This document shows, piece after piece, positions 34,858 to 43,991 of a DNA stretch of 64,000 nucleotides. The translations under genes and the position numbers were made by a program. Within the stretch, counting starts at the first letter, position 1, and each line of letters opens with the position of its first letter. The stretch is from CAZSCF01 sp964605365 (lineage in GTDB: Bacteria > Patescibacteriota > Minisyncoccia > Moranbacterales > UBA2206), in assembly GCA_964605365.1 (NCBI GenBank), contig CAZSCF010000001.1, positions 85,984 through 149,983 of the forward strand. Direction: 5' to 3'. The notes under the pieces were generated by a model. It saw nothing but the letters and a program-made list of their open reading frames with translations, made no database searches and had not been told where the DNA came from.

Positions 34858-35030
34858 TCCTAATTGACCTAATTTCTAATCAATGCCTAATGCCCCAATG
34901 TCCAATGCCTAAAAATTTAGTCATTAGTCATTAAAAAATTGGGATTTGATTAGAAATTAGAAATTAGAAATTAGAAATTCAATAGACGGAAACGAGCTTA
35001 GAGCATTAAGTATAAAAATTATTATAATTG
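34858..35030. repeat. Word-rich spacer between rplB and rpsS
   Basis: About 180 nt of iterated words: cctaatttctaatcaatgcc on the left, then gattagaaattagaaattag repeated (about four ttagaaa units). Left and right words are inverted relative to each other (atttctaat / attagaaat), so the RNA can fold on itself. No gene. Confidence 0.55.
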
Positions 35031-35036
35031 AAAAAT

Positions 35037-35375
35037 ATGGCTAGAAGCCTTAAGAGTGGTCCTTATGTGGACGAAAGATTATTAAAAAAAATTCAGAACA
35101 GAAAGCCCGAAGACAGATCGGTTATTAAGACTTGGTCGCGCGCTTCCATGATTTCTCCTGAAATGATCGGATTTACTTTCGGTGTGCACAATGGAAAGGA
35201 TTTCATTTCAGTTTTTGTGACAGAGGAAATGGTCGGTCATAGGCTTGGAGAATTTTCTTTAACTAGAAAATTCGTGAGACATGGAGGCAAGATTCAAAAA
35301 GAAATAGAAATGGCGGCCAAACAGAAAGAAATCGATTCATCTAAAGCGGCTAAGGCAGCTGCCACAAAGAAATAA
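35037..35375 (+). CDS. rpsS: 30S ribosomal protein S19
   Basis: 112 aa from the ATG at 35037 ([13 protein letters not shown]), preferred over an ATG 9 nt upstream. [26 protein letters not shown] and [18 protein letters not shown] are diagnostic. The last ~25 residues are a charged Lys/Ala-rich tail beyond the usual ~92. Confidence 0.96.
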   Translation: MARSLKSGPYVDERLLKKIQNRKPEDRSVIKTWSRASMISPEMIGFTFGVHNGKDFISVFVTEEMVGHRLGEFSLTRKFVRHGGKIQKEIEMAAKQKEIDSSKAAKAAATKK

Positions 35376-35400
35376 TATTTCAAGTTTCATTAAGAAAAAT

Positions 35401-35976
35401 ATGCAAGTATCCGCAAAATTGAAAAATTTAAGAACCTCACCCAGAAAAGTAAGATTAGTTGCTAATTTTATCAAGGGCATGGATGTGTCAGAGGCGCTTT
35501 ATCAACTGGATGCACAAGTAAAAAAAAGCAATCCTGTCATGAAAAAACTTTTGGAAAGTGCTATTAACAATGCCGAAAACAATTTTGGTCTAGATAGAGA
35601 TAATTTGTATGTTTACAGCGCAAAAGTCGGAGCTGGTGCTACGCTCAAAAGATGGATGCCGAGAGCATTTGGCAGGGCGTCGACAATTCTCAAAAGAACA
35701 TCATGGATAGAAATAATTTTGGAAGAAAGAGTTGAAGGCAAAGGCCGAAAAACTAAGGAAGAAATGGAAAAAGAAAAGCAAAAAAGATTGGAAGCCAAAA
35801 AGAAACAGGAAAAAGAAGCTGAAAAAAAACAGGAAGATAAAGATATGATTTTGAAAAGTGAAGACGATGTTTTAACTAAAGGTACGGAAAAAAAGAAAGA
35901 ACCAGGAAAGATTAAACAAAGCAGTGAAACCAAGAGTAGTTTAACCAGTAGAATATTTAGAAGAAAATCAATGTGA
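35401..35976 (+). CDS. rplV: 50S ribosomal protein L22 with long charged C-terminal extension
   Basis: 191 aa. Residues 1-115 are a normal L22 (NLRTSPRKVRLVANFIKGM, SAINNAENNFGLD, LKRWMPRAFGRA). The remaining ~75 residues are a Lys/Glu-rich, low-complexity tail not present in the ~110-aa canonical protein. The frame is clean, so it is a true extension. Confidence 0.96.
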   Translation: MQVSAKLKNLRTSPRKVRLVANFIKGMDVSEALYQLDAQVKKSNPVMKKLLESAINNAENNFGLDRDNLYVYSAKVGAGATLKRWMPRAFGRASTILKRTSWIEIILEERVEGKGRKTKEEMEKEKQKRLEAKKKQEKEAEKKQEDKDMILKSEDDVLTKGTEKKKEPGKIKQSSETKSSLTSRIFRRKSM

Positions 35977-36044
35977 TGCGTAGCATCATCCCGAGTTCGC
36001 TAATTGGCGGATTGAGGAATTTAAGTTAAATATATATAAAATTC

Positions 36045-36689
36045 ATGGGACACAAAGTCAATCCAACTGGTCTCCGAACCGGAATAACAAGTACCTGGAG
36101 ATCAAGATGGTTTAGTAAAAAAGAATTTCGCGAAAATCTAAGACAAGATATAGGTTTGCGCGAGGATATTATGAAGAAGTGGAAAACTTCTGCTATTGCC
36201 GATGTTGAGATCGAAAGATCGGCTTCAAAGGTGAAGGTCATAATCAAAACAGCTAGACCCGGAGTTTTGATCGGAAGAGGCGGAAGCGGAGTTGAAGATA
36301 TCAATAAATATATCAAAAAGAATTTTTTTGCCGGAAAAAAAGTTGAGTTGAACGTTGAAATTCAGGAGATTAAGAATTTTATGGAAAATTCACAATTAAT
36401 TGCCCAAAGCATTGCAGAACAACTGGAAAAAAGAATGCCATTCAGAAGGGTAATTAAAACAATGCTTGATCAATCAGCCAAAGAAGGCGGAACCAAAGGA
36501 ATAAAAATTCAAGTTTCAGGCAGGCTGGGAGGGGCGGAAATGTCCAAGCTGGAATGGGTTTCCAAAGGAACATTGCCTTTGCATACACTTCGAGCTAATA
36601 TTGATTTTTCCAGAGCAACCGCTTATACGACATATGGAACTATCGGAGTGAAAGTCTGGTTGTATAAAGGTGAAGTATTTGAAAAATAA
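36045..36689 (+). CDS. rpsC: 30S ribosomal protein S3
   Basis: 214 aa. MGHKVNPTGLRTGI start, the KH domain motif LIGRGGSGVEDI (~76-88) and the C-terminal GRLGGAEMSKLEW and AYTTYGTIGVKVW. Part of the mRNA entry channel. Confidence 0.97.
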   Translation: MGHKVNPTGLRTGITSTWRSRWFSKKEFRENLRQDIGLREDIMKKWKTSAIADVEIERSASKVKVIIKTARPGVLIGRGGSGVEDINKYIKKNFFAGKKVELNVEIQEIKNFMENSQLIAQSIAEQLEKRMPFRRVIKTMLDQSAKEGGTKGIKIQVSGRLGGAEMSKLEWVSKGTLPLHTLRANIDFSRATAYTTYGTIGVKVWLYKGEVFEK

Positions 36690-36770
36690 TATCTCGTAAC
36701 TCGCAATTTGAAATTTGCAATCGAATAAATAAAAAATTTCAAGTTATAAGTTTCAGGTTTCAAGAAAAAT

Positions 36771-37193
36771 ATGTTAATGCCAAGGAAAGTAAAATTTAGA
36801 AAACCGCATCGCGGCGGCAGATTAAAAGGAAAAGCCAATCGTGGCAATTTGATTAGTTTTGGAAGTTTCGGACTGAAGTCCATTGAAACTAATCTGGTTT
36901 CAGCCAGACAAATCGAAGCTGCCAGGCGTGCAATGACGAGATATACCCAGAGAGGCGGAAAGATTTGGATAAGAATATTCCCTGATAAGGCAATGACCAA
37001 AAAAGGAGATGAAACTCCAATGGGTAAAGGAAAGGGAACGCCGGATCATTTCGTGTCAGTAGTTAAATCCGGAAGAGTGTTATTTGAGATGGATGGAGTC
37101 AAAAGAGAAGTGGCCAAGGAAGCGATGAGATTGGCTGCGCACAAATTAAATGTTAAAACCAAATTTGTAGAAAAAGGAGAAGATGTAATTTAA
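36771..37193 (+). CDS. rplP: 50S ribosomal protein L16
   Basis: 140 aa. [15 protein letters not shown] start, [20 protein letters not shown] and [22 protein letters not shown] are diagnostic. 4 nt before rpmC. Confidence 0.97.
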   Translation: MLMPRKVKFRKPHRGGRLKGKANRGNLISFGSFGLKSIETNLVSARQIEAARRAMTRYTQRGGKIWIRIFPDKAMTKKGDETPMGKGKGTPDHFVSVVKSGRVLFEMDGVKREVAKEAMRLAAHKLNVKTKFVEKGEDVI

Positions 37194-37197
37194 CCTT

Positions 37198-37386
37198 ATG
37201 ACTAAGATAAAAGAACTTAGAGAAAAAAATAAAGAGGAATTAAAGAAGCTTTTGATTGAAAGAGAAGAAACTGTCAGAAGGCTCAGGTTTGAAATTGCTT
37301 CAAAACAAATTAAGAATGTTAGGGATTTAAAAAATAACAGAAAAGATGTTGCTCGCATTTTAACCTTAATCAATGAATCAAAATAA
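37198..37386 (+). CDS. rpmC: 50S ribosomal protein L29
   Basis: 62 aa, two-helix protein: LREKNKEELKKLLIEREETVRRLRFEIASKQIKNVRDLKNNRKDVARI-type pattern. Packs beside L23 at the tunnel exit. Its stop is immediately followed by the rpsQ ATG. Confidence 0.93.
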   Translation: MTKIKELREKNKEELKKLLIEREETVRRLRFEIASKQIKNVRDLKNNRKDVARILTLINESK

Positions 37387-37629
37387 ATGGAGAAGAAAAG
37401 AACAATCATAAAGAAAAAGGGTGTTGTCGTAAGCGACAAAATGAGCAAGACCATCGTTGTAGCTGTGGATATTTTTAAAACTCATTCCAAGTATAAGAAA
37501 AAGTATAAATCGACCAAGAAATATAAGGTTCATGACGAAGAAGGTAAATATAAAATCGGAGATGCTGTTGAAATTGTTCCATGCCGACCTTACAGTAAAA
37601 CAAAAAATACAAGGTTTTATAAGGTCTAA
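37387..37629 (+). CDS. rpsQ: 30S ribosomal protein S17
   Basis: 80 aa. KKGVVVSDKMSKTIVVAVD and GDAVEIVPCRPYSKTK are diagnostic. Directly abuts rpmC. Confidence 0.96.
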   Translation: MEKKRTIIKKKGVVVSDKMSKTIVVAVDIFKTHSKYKKKYKSTKKYKVHDEEGKYKIGDAVEIVPCRPYSKTKNTRFYKV

Positions 37630-37663
37630 CGACTTAAATAATAAATAATAGAGAATTTAAATA

Positions 37664-37723
37664 GCGAATTTGTGCGAGATGCTAATGTTTATAGTCACTC
37701 GTGCCATTCGCAAGAAAAATCGC
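37664..37723 (+). promoter_or_regulatory. Structured leader of rplN, related to nusG/rplK leaders
   Basis: gcgaat (37664-37669) pairs with attcgc (37706-37711) around gtgcgagatgctaatgttta...ctcgtgc. The string gtgcg-gatgct-atgtt-tag...actcgt is shared with the start-codon hairpins of nusG (62834-62870) and rplK (63541-63577). Confidence 0.5.
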
Positions 37724-38089
37724 ATGATACAGGCAGAAACAAGATTAAAAGTTGCCGATAATACAGGCGCGAAAATAATAGAATGTTTCAAGGTGCTCGG
37801 AGGAACCAGAAGGCGCTATGCTGGTATTGGAGATATTGTTGTGGCTTCGGTGAAGAATGCGGTGCCGAGAGGTATGGTAAAAAAAGGAGATATCGTTAAA
37901 GCTGTTATCGTAAGACAAAAAAAAGAATTACGCAGAAAAGACGGTTCATATATTCGTTTTGATGAGAATGCGGCAGTTATTTTGGAAGGAAAAGATCCCA
38001 AAGGAACCAGAGTTTTTGGTCCGATTGCGAGAGAAATAAGAGAAAGGGGTTATAGCAAAATAATTTCTTTAGCTCCGGAAGTGTTATAG
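37724..38089 (+). CDS. rplN: 50S ribosomal protein L14
   Basis: 121 aa from the ATG at 37724 ([17 protein letters not shown]), the canonical start; an in-frame ATG 54 nt upstream lies in the structured leader. [16 protein letters not shown] and the RVFGPIARE stretch are diagnostic. Confidence 0.96.
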   Translation: MIQAETRLKVADNTGAKIIECFKVLGGTRRRYAGIGDIVVASVKNAVPRGMVKKGDIVKAVIVRQKKELRRKDGSYIRFDENAAVILEGKDPKGTRVFGPIAREIRERGYSKIISLAPEVL

Positions 38090-38128
38090 CTGGCAAACAG
38101 AAAGACTAAATAAAAAACCTCTAAAATT

Positions 38129-38437
38129 ATGAAAATTAGAAAAAACGATCAGGTTAAAATTATATCCGGGAAAGATAGCGGTAAAACAGGCAAAGTTTTG
38201 CATGTTTTTCCGGTGGAAGAAAAAATCATAATAGAGGGTCTGAATTTACGAAAAAAGCATATGAAACCCAGAAGAGAGGGAGAAAAAGGACAAAGAATAG
38301 AGATTCCAGGAAAGATTAATATTTCCAATGCAATTCTGGTTTGTCCTAAATGCGGGAAGGATACTCGAGTAGGCTATAAACTGGTTGAAAAAAATAAATT
38401 TAGATTTTGTAAAAAATGTCAAGCGGAAATAAATTAG
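38129..38437 (+). CDS. rplX: 50S ribosomal protein L24
   Basis: 102 aa. KIRKNDQVKIISGKDSGKTGKVL is the KOW start, with GINLRKKH-like GLNLRKKHMKP. The C-terminal CPKCGKD...FCKKC pair of CxxC motifs suggests a zinc ribbon. Confidence 0.95.
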   Translation: MKIRKNDQVKIISGKDSGKTGKVLHVFPVEEKIIIEGLNLRKKHMKPRREGEKGQRIEIPGKINISNAILVCPKCGKDTRVGYKLVEKNKFRFCKKCQAEIN

Positions 38438-38512
38438 TTGGTAGTTTATGGTTGGTAGCTTGTAATATAATTTTCTAAGCTAAAAACCAAAAGCTGAGAA
38501 TTAAAATAGAGA
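38438..38512. repeat. Word-palindrome between rplX and rplE
   Basis: agtttatggttggtagctt and aagctaaaaaccaaaagct form imperfect arms. Same words as 33914-34015. Confidence 0.55.
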
Positions 38513-38514
38513 AT

Positions 38515-39057
38515 ATGAGCATTAAAGACAAATACAATAAAGAAGCGATTCCAAAACTAAAAAAACTTTTTGGTTTTTCGAATGATTTGCAGGTACCCAG
38601 AATCGACAGGGTAGTTGTTAATGTTGGAACGGGGAAGTTTTTGAAAGATGCCAATGCGATTAAAGAATTGGTTGATTCCATGCAATTAATAACCGGACAG
38701 AAGCCTGTTTTGACTAGAGCCAAGAAGTCTATTGCCGGGTTTAAAATCAGAGAAGGTTTGGAGGTAGGTATAAAGACAACCCTAAGAGGAAAAAGAAAAT
38801 GGGATTTTATTGAAAAGTTTGTAGGTGCGGCCGTTCCTCGCATAAAGGATTTTCAAGGCATAAAGGAATCATCTGTTGACGAAAATGGAAATTTTAATTT
38901 AGGAATAAAAGAACATATGATTTTTCCTGAAATTCTTCCGGAAAATGTAAGAACGATTTTTAGTTTACAGGTTAATATTGTTACGACTGCCAGGAATCAT
39001 AAAGAAGGATTGGAATTGTTTAAGGCGTTAAAATTTCCAATGAAGGTGGGTGAATAA
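38515..39057 (+). CDS. rplE: 50S ribosomal protein L5
   Basis: 180 aa. VPRIDRVVVNVGTGKF, TGQKPVLTRAKKSIAGFKIREG and the LGIKEHMIFPEI stretch are diagnostic. Binds 5S rRNA. Confidence 0.97.
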   Translation: MSIKDKYNKEAIPKLKKLFGFSNDLQVPRIDRVVVNVGTGKFLKDANAIKELVDSMQLITGQKPVLTRAKKSIAGFKIREGLEVGIKTTLRGKRKWDFIEKFVGAAVPRIKDFQGIKESSVDENGNFNLGIKEHMIFPEILPENVRTIFSLQVNIVTTARNHKEGLELFKALKFPMKVGE

Positions 39058-39134
39058 GATGCGAGTTTTATGACCTGCAATCCAAAATACGCAAATTAAG
39101 TTTTTAATAAAAAGTTTCAAGTTTTAAGAAATAT

Positions 39135-39320
39135 ATGGCAAAATTATCCGTGGTGGCAAGATCACTAAAAAAACCGAAATTTTCATCCAGAATTGTCAGG
39201 AGATGTTGGCGTTGTGGAAGAAAACATGGATATATGAGGAAATTTGATATTTGCAGGATTTGTTTCAGGGAATTAGCCAGCACAAATCAAATCCCCGGAG
39301 TTAAAAAATCAAGTTGGTAA
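39135..39320 (+). CDS. rpsZ: 30S ribosomal protein S14, type Z (zinc)
   Basis: 61 aa. [21 protein letters not shown] supplies the CxxC...CxxC zinc site of the short S14 form. Standard length and position between rplE and rpsH. Confidence 0.96.
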   Translation: MAKLSVVARSLKKPKFSSRIVRRCWRCGRKHGYMRKFDICRICFRELASTNQIPGVKKSSW

Positions 39321-39382
39321 AAACAGAAATGTTTTAAGATAATTAGTGATAAAATTAGTGTAAATTAGAGATAAATAATATT

Positions 39383-39787
39383 ATGATTGACCCAATAGCA
39401 GAAATGTTAACCAGAATAAGAAACGCCCAAAGGGCCGAGAAAAAGGATGTGACTTTCAGCGCATCCAATTTGAAGTTTTCTATTGGTAAAATTTTGGAAA
39501 AAGAAGGTTTTATTGAAAGCGTTCTTAAGGAAAGAGTCGGAAATTTTGAGAAAATAAAAATTGTTTTGAAATATCATTTTATCTCCAGGACCAAAAAGAT
39601 TCCGGCCATTAAGGATATAAAAAGAATAAGCAAAGAAGGGCAAAGAATATATGTCGGCAATAAGGATATAAGGGGAGTGAAAAATAGTTATGGCGTCGGC
39701 ATTATTTCTACGTCTAAGGGTGTTATGACAAATGCTGAAGCTAAAAAAAGTGGTTTGGGGGGGGAATATATTTGTGAAGTTTGGTAA
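39383..39787 (+). CDS. rpsH: 30S ribosomal protein S8
   Basis: 134 aa. DPIAEMLTRIRNAQRA start and the C-terminal GVGIISTSKGVMTNAEAKK are diagnostic. In E. coli S8 represses the spc operon. Confidence 0.97.
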   Translation: MIDPIAEMLTRIRNAQRAEKKDVTFSASNLKFSIGKILEKEGFIESVLKERVGNFEKIKIVLKYHFISRTKKIPAIKDIKRISKEGQRIYVGNKDIRGVKNSYGVGIISTSKGVMTNAEAKKSGLGGEYICEVW

Positions 39788-39893
39788 AATTCATGTAACA
39801 CATAACATAGAACATAGAACACGTAACACATAGAATCTACAATATAAAAAATACCGTTTCATGTTTCTGTTCTATATTTTATGATAAAAATAT
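39788..39893. repeat. Word-palindrome between rpsH and rplF
   Basis: Repeated acataacatagaacat words on the left and catgtttctgttctatattttatg on the right. Related to the words at 4122 and 46102. Confidence 0.5.
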
Positions 39894-39894
39894 T

Positions 39895-40434
39895 ATGTCT
39901 AGAATAGGAAAAAAAATAATATCCATACCGGAAGGTGTCGAAATAAAATATCATAATAAGCTCTTTAGCGTCAAAGGACCAAAGGGTTCTTTGGATCTGG
40001 CTGTTTATGATGAGATAGACTTGGAAATCAAAGATAAGGAAATTTCCATAAATAAAATCAGGAATTCAAAAAAAGCTCCCGCTCTTTGGGGCTTGACCAG
40101 ATCGCTTGCGAATAATCTCATTACAGGCGTAACTAAAGGATACGAAAAGAAATTGGAGCTTCAGGGAGTTGGCTATCGTATGGCTGTTCAGGGAAAAAAA
40201 ATTAATTTAGCTTTAGGTTTTTCTCATCCGGTTGAAGTTATTGTTCCGGAAGGAATTGAGGCCAAAATTGAAGAGGCGAATGTGTTGATAATTTCCGGAA
40301 TCGACAAGCAAAAAATAGGACAATTTGCGGCAGATATCAGAGCGCTTAAAAAAGCCGAACCGTATAAAGGAAAAGGATTCAGATATGTCGGCGAGTATGT
40401 CAGAAGAAAAGTCGGCAAGAAGGCTGCTAAATAA
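39895..40434 (+). CDS. rplF: 50S ribosomal protein L6
   Basis: 179 aa. MSRIGKKIISIPEGVEI start, GVTKGYEKKLELQGVGYRM and the C-terminal PEPYKGKG-like AEPYKGKGFRYVGEYVRRK. Full length. Confidence 0.97.
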   Translation: MSRIGKKIISIPEGVEIKYHNKLFSVKGPKGSLDLAVYDEIDLEIKDKEISINKIRNSKKAPALWGLTRSLANNLITGVTKGYEKKLELQGVGYRMAVQGKKINLALGFSHPVEVIVPEGIEAKIEEANVLIISGIDKQKIGQFAADIRALKKAEPYKGKGFRYVGEYVRRKVGKKAAK

Positions 40435-40509
40435 AAAGTTCTGTAATTCAAATATGCAATCCAATAAATTTTTAAAAGATTCAAATTATAAATTTCAGAT
40501 TTCAAAAAT

Positions 40510-40851
40510 ATGTTAAGTAGAAACAAATCAAGACTGCAAAGAAAAAAGAGAATAAGAGCCAAGATCAAAGGGACGAGCAACATTCCGCGCCTTTCTGTCT
40601 TTAAGAGTTTGAAAGAAATTTGGATTCAAGTTATTGATGATGAGACGGGAAAAACTTTGGTTGCGGCTAACTCAAAAATGGTCAAAGTCAAAGATGATCC
40701 GGAAGGAGCGAAAAAAATTGGAATTTTTTTGGCTAAAAAGTGTTTGGAAAAAAAGATTGAGAAGGTTGTTTTTGACAGAGCTGGCTACAAATATCATGGC
40801 AAGGTCAAGGCCTTAGCCGAAGGAGCCAGGGAAGGCGGACTTAAGTTTTAG
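40510..40851 (+). CDS. rplR: 50S ribosomal protein L18
   Basis: 113 aa. RIRAKIKGTSNIPRLSVFKSLKEIWIQVIDD and FDRAGYKYHGKVKALAEGAREGGL are diagnostic. Binds 5S rRNA with L5. Confidence 0.96.
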   Translation: MLSRNKSRLQRKKRIRAKIKGTSNIPRLSVFKSLKEIWIQVIDDETGKTLVAANSKMVKVKDDPEGAKKIGIFLAKKCLEKKIEKVVFDRAGYKYHGKVKALAEGAREGGLKF

Positions 40852-41001
40852 AAGTTTAAATGTAAAATAATATCGAAAGGTATTTGAAATAACAATAGAT
40901 CATTTGGAAATAGTTAAATTTAATTGTTAAATTGTCAAATTGCTGAATTGCTATTATTTTATTAACAATTTTAACAATATAACTATTTAATAATTTAGTT
41001 T

Positions 41002-41502
41002 ATGGCACGAGATAAAAAATTTAGAGCTAAAAGAGAAAAACCTGAATTTGAACAGAAACTTTTGGATTTGGCGAGAGTTGCCCGTGTTGTTAAGGGCGGC
41101 AGACGTTTCAGATTTAGAGCGACTTTGGTTATCGGTAATCGAAAAGGCAAAGTGGGAGTTGGAGTGGGAAAAGGTTCCGATGTTTCTGATGCAATTAAAA
41201 AAGCCTACGACGATGCCAACAAAAATATGATTGCCATTACATTTAATAAAAATACGATTTTTCATGATGTAAATCATAAAAAAGGCAGCGCTAAAATTAT
41301 TCTTAAGCCGGCCAAAGAAGGAAGAGGAATAATTGCCGGAGGCGCAATTCGGGCGGTTGTTGATTTGGCTGGTATCAGGGATATTGTGGCTAAATCGCTT
41401 GGAACTTCGAATAAATTGAATGTTGCCAGGGCAACAATTGAAGCTTTGTCTCAATTTGCTTTTTCCAAAACAAGAAAAGAGAGGATGGAGGCTAAAAACT
41501 AA
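41002..41502 (+). CDS. rpsE: 30S ribosomal protein S5
   Basis: 166 aa. RRFRFRATLVIGNRKGKVGVGVGKG and GRGIIAGGAIRAVVDLAGI are diagnostic. Followed after only 14 nt by rplO; the rpmD gene normally between them is missing. Confidence 0.97.
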   Translation: MARDKKFRAKREKPEFEQKLLDLARVARVVKGGRRFRFRATLVIGNRKGKVGVGVGKGSDVSDAIKKAYDDANKNMIAITFNKNTIFHDVNHKKGSAKIILKPAKEGRGIIAGGAIRAVVDLAGIRDIVAKSLGTSNKLNVARATIEALSQFAFSKTRKERMEAKN

Positions 41503-41516
41503 CCATTAATTATTTT

Positions 41517-41972
41517 ATGCAAATCAATACATTAAAACCAAATAAAGGAAAAAAGAAGAAACAGCAAATAGGCAGAGGAGGAAAGAAAGGCACTTATTGT
41601 GGCAAAGGAAACAAGGGACAAAAAGCCAGATCGGGAGCACATATCGATCCTCTTTTTGAAGGTGGGAGATCGACCTTGATTGATCACTTGAAAAAAGCCA
41701 AAGGATTTAAATCTCTTAGTAAAAGAACAACTGTAGTTAAAATAGAAAAACTGGAAAAGAAATTCAAGGATGGAGAAGAAATTAGCAAAGAATCATTGAA
41801 AAAATCAGGACTTATAAATGCTATTGAGGCTAAAGGTAAGATAAAAATCTTGGGCCAGGCAAATCTTAAGCATAAATTCAATGTAGGTCCGGATATTTTT
41901 CTCAGTTTTTCAGCTAAGACTTCAATTGAAAAAACTGGCGGGAAGGTAACGTCCAAAAAAGAAGGCAAATAA
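41517..41972 (+). CDS. rplO: 50S ribosomal protein L15
   Basis: 151 aa. INTLKPNKGKKKKQQIGRGGKKGTYCGKGNKGQKARSG-type start and the C-terminal AKTSIEKTGGKV. Last ribosomal gene of the spc part, closed by a terminator before secY. Confidence 0.96.
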   Translation: MQINTLKPNKGKKKKQQIGRGGKKGTYCGKGNKGQKARSGAHIDPLFEGGRSTLIDHLKKAKGFKSLSKRTTVVKIEKLEKKFKDGEEISKESLKKSGLINAIEAKGKIKILGQANLKHKFNVGPDIFLSFSAKTSIEKTGGKVTSKKEGK

Positions 41973-41974
41973 AA

Positions 41975-42004
41975 AAGAGGGCACATATGAAAGTGCCCTT
42001 TGTT
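41975..42004 (+). terminator. Terminator between rplO and secY
   Basis: AAAGAGGGCAC-atatgaaa-GTGCCCTTTgtt. secY then has its own tatataat box at ~42020. Confidence 0.75.
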
Positions 42005-42036
42005 CTCAAAAGAAATATCGTATATAATTTTATAGT

Positions 42037-43305
42037 ATGGATAAAATAATTCAAATATTCAAAATCAAAGAACTAAGGAATAAAATATTTTTTATCCTGG
42101 GATTATTGATTATTTTCAGATTGGCGGCCAATATCCCGTTGCCGGGAGTAAATCAGGAACAGCTAATCCGATTTTTTGAAGGCAATCAGTTTTTTGGACT
42201 TTTAAATCTTTTTTCTGGCGGAGGACTTAGCAGCATTTCCATTGTGATGCTGGGCGTCGGTCCATATATCACATCTTCCATCATTATGCAGCTTTTAACC
42301 ATGATTGTTCCTCGTTTGGAGCAGATTTACAAAGAGGAAGGTGAGGCTGGTAGGCAAAAATTCAATCAATGGACGCGTTGGCTCACAGTTCCTTTGGCGG
42401 CCATGCAAACTTTTGGGATGGTGTCTCTTTTGCGTTCGCAGCAAATACTCGGCGACATCGATTCTTTTGGTATGTTTTCGATTATTATTGTGGCGGTTGC
42501 CGGTACGATATTTTTGATGTGGCTAGGCGAGCTTATTACGGAAAAGAAAATTGGCAATGGGGTTTCTTTGATAATTTTTGCTGGAATTGTGGCTGGTCTT
42601 CCTTCGGCTCTTTCAAGAATTTTTACAACCGGCGATTCGTCCCAGATTTTTCTTTATAGCAGCCTTTTAGTCGTGATAGTTGTTGCGATTGCCAGTATTG
42701 TTTTTATAACTGAAGGGCAGAGAAATATTCCGGTTTCTTATGCTAAAAGAATCAGGGGCAATCGGATGTATGGAGGAACAACATCGCATCTTCCCTTGAG
42801 AGTTAATCAAGCCGGAGTTATTCCTATTATTTTTGCCATGTCAATCATGCTTTTTCCGGGGATGATTGCCAATTTTTTGGCTAATGTTTCAAATCCAACG
42901 GTTGCAAATCTGGCTAAAACTGTTGGAAATATTTTCCAAAACCAATGGTTTTACGGATCGCTCTACTTTATATTAGTGGTAGCATTTACATATTTTTATA
43001 CGGCTGTCGTATTCGATCCAAACAAAATTGCTGAAAGTCTGCAAAAACAAGGCGGATATATTCCAGGTATCAGACCGGGGGGCAATACAGCCGAGTATCT
43101 TTATAGGATAATGAATAGGATAATTCTTTCCGGAGCTTTATTTTTAGGAGCGATTGCAATTTTGCCTTTCATTGTTAAAGGTTTTACCAATATTGATTCA
43201 ATCAGTATCGGCGGTACTGGGCTTTTGATTGTGGTTTCGGTTGTAATTGAAACAATCAAACAAATTGAAAGCCAGTTGATGATGAGGGATTACGAAGGAT
43301 TTTAA
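42037..43305 (+). CDS. secY: Protein translocase subunit SecY
   Basis: 422 aa with ten membrane segments. RLAANIPLPGVN near the start, LNLFSGGGLSSISI, ITSSIIMQLL and EGQRNIPVSYAKR are SecY signatures. It forms the Sec channel with SecE (62525 here). An AT-rich promoter-like region (tatataattt) lies within 20 nt of the ATG. Confidence 0.98.
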   Translation: MDKIIQIFKIKELRNKIFFILGLLIIFRLAANIPLPGVNQEQLIRFFEGNQFFGLLNLFSGGGLSSISIVMLGVGPYITSSIIMQLLTMIVPRLEQIYKEEGEAGRQKFNQWTRWLTVPLAAMQTFGMVSLLRSQQILGDIDSFGMFSIIIVAVAGTIFLMWLGELITEKKIGNGVSLIIFAGIVAGLPSALSRIFTTGDSSQIFLYSSLLVVIVVAIASIVFITEGQRNIPVSYAKRIRGNRMYGGTTSHLPLRVNQAGVIPIIFAMSIMLFPGMIANFLANVSNPTVANLAKTVGNIFQNQWFYGSLYFILVVAFTYFYTAVVFDPNKIAESLQKQGGYIPGIRPGGNTAEYLYRIMNRIILSGALFLGAIAILPFIVKGFTNIDSISIGGTGLLIVVSVVIETIKQIESQLMMRDYEGF

Positions 43306-43325
43306 TCGTTTTGCGAAAAAAAATA

Positions 43326-43991
43326 ATGAATATAGTGATTTTGGGTCCACAAGGTTCTGGCAAAGGGACTCAGTCGGAAATGGTGGCGCAAAAATATAAT
43401 CTATGGCATGTTGATATGGGCAAAACTCTGCGGGCAGTTGCCAAAAACGATACTCCTCTTGGTAGGGAAATTTATAATATTCAAAATGTAACTAAGACAC
43501 TGGTGCCCAGCCGAATTTTGAAGGAGGTTTTGCATTTTCACTTAAATTCTCTTTCAAGAGAGCAGGGAGTTGTCCTGGACGGAGTTCCGCGGACTATGGA
43601 TCAAGCCGAATATATAGAAGAAGCCTTGCAGGAATTTGGAAGAAAATTGGACAAGGTTTTTTCCATCAAAATTTCAGAGAAAGAGTCGATAAAAAGAATC
43701 TCCAGGAGATGGATTTGTGAAAAATGTCATAAAGTTTTAATTATGGGGGTTGACATTCAGGAAGAAAAAAATACATGTCCGGTTTGCGGTGGAGGAATTA
43801 TGCAACGAACAGACGATACTTCCGAAGGTATTAAAAAAAGACTGGAAATTTTCGCTCGGGAAACCCAACCAGTTTTGAATTTATACAAAGAAAAAGGAAT
43901 TTTGGTTGAAATAAATGGCGAACAGACTGTACCGGAAGTTTTTGCAGATATTTCCAAAGAAATAGACTCATTTAAAAATATTTATGATTAG
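43326..43991 (+). CDS. adk: Adenylate kinase
   Basis: 221 aa from ATG 43326 (MNIVILGPQGSGKGTQ); a TTG upstream is less likely. P-loop GPQGSGKGT, DGVPRT, and a zinc-type LID with CEKCHK and CPVCGG (~residues 134-156). AMP + ATP to 2 ADP. Overlaps map by 8 nt, in the common secY-adk-map order. Confidence 0.96.
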   Translation: MNIVILGPQGSGKGTQSEMVAQKYNLWHVDMGKTLRAVAKNDTPLGREIYNIQNVTKTLVPSRILKEVLHFHLNSLSREQGVVLDGVPRTMDQAEYIEEALQEFGRKLDKVFSIKISEKESIKRISRRWICEKCHKVLIMGVDIQEEKNTCPVCGGGIMQRTDDTSEGIKKRLEIFARETQPVLNLYKEKGILVEINGEQTVPEVFADISKEIDSFKNIYD

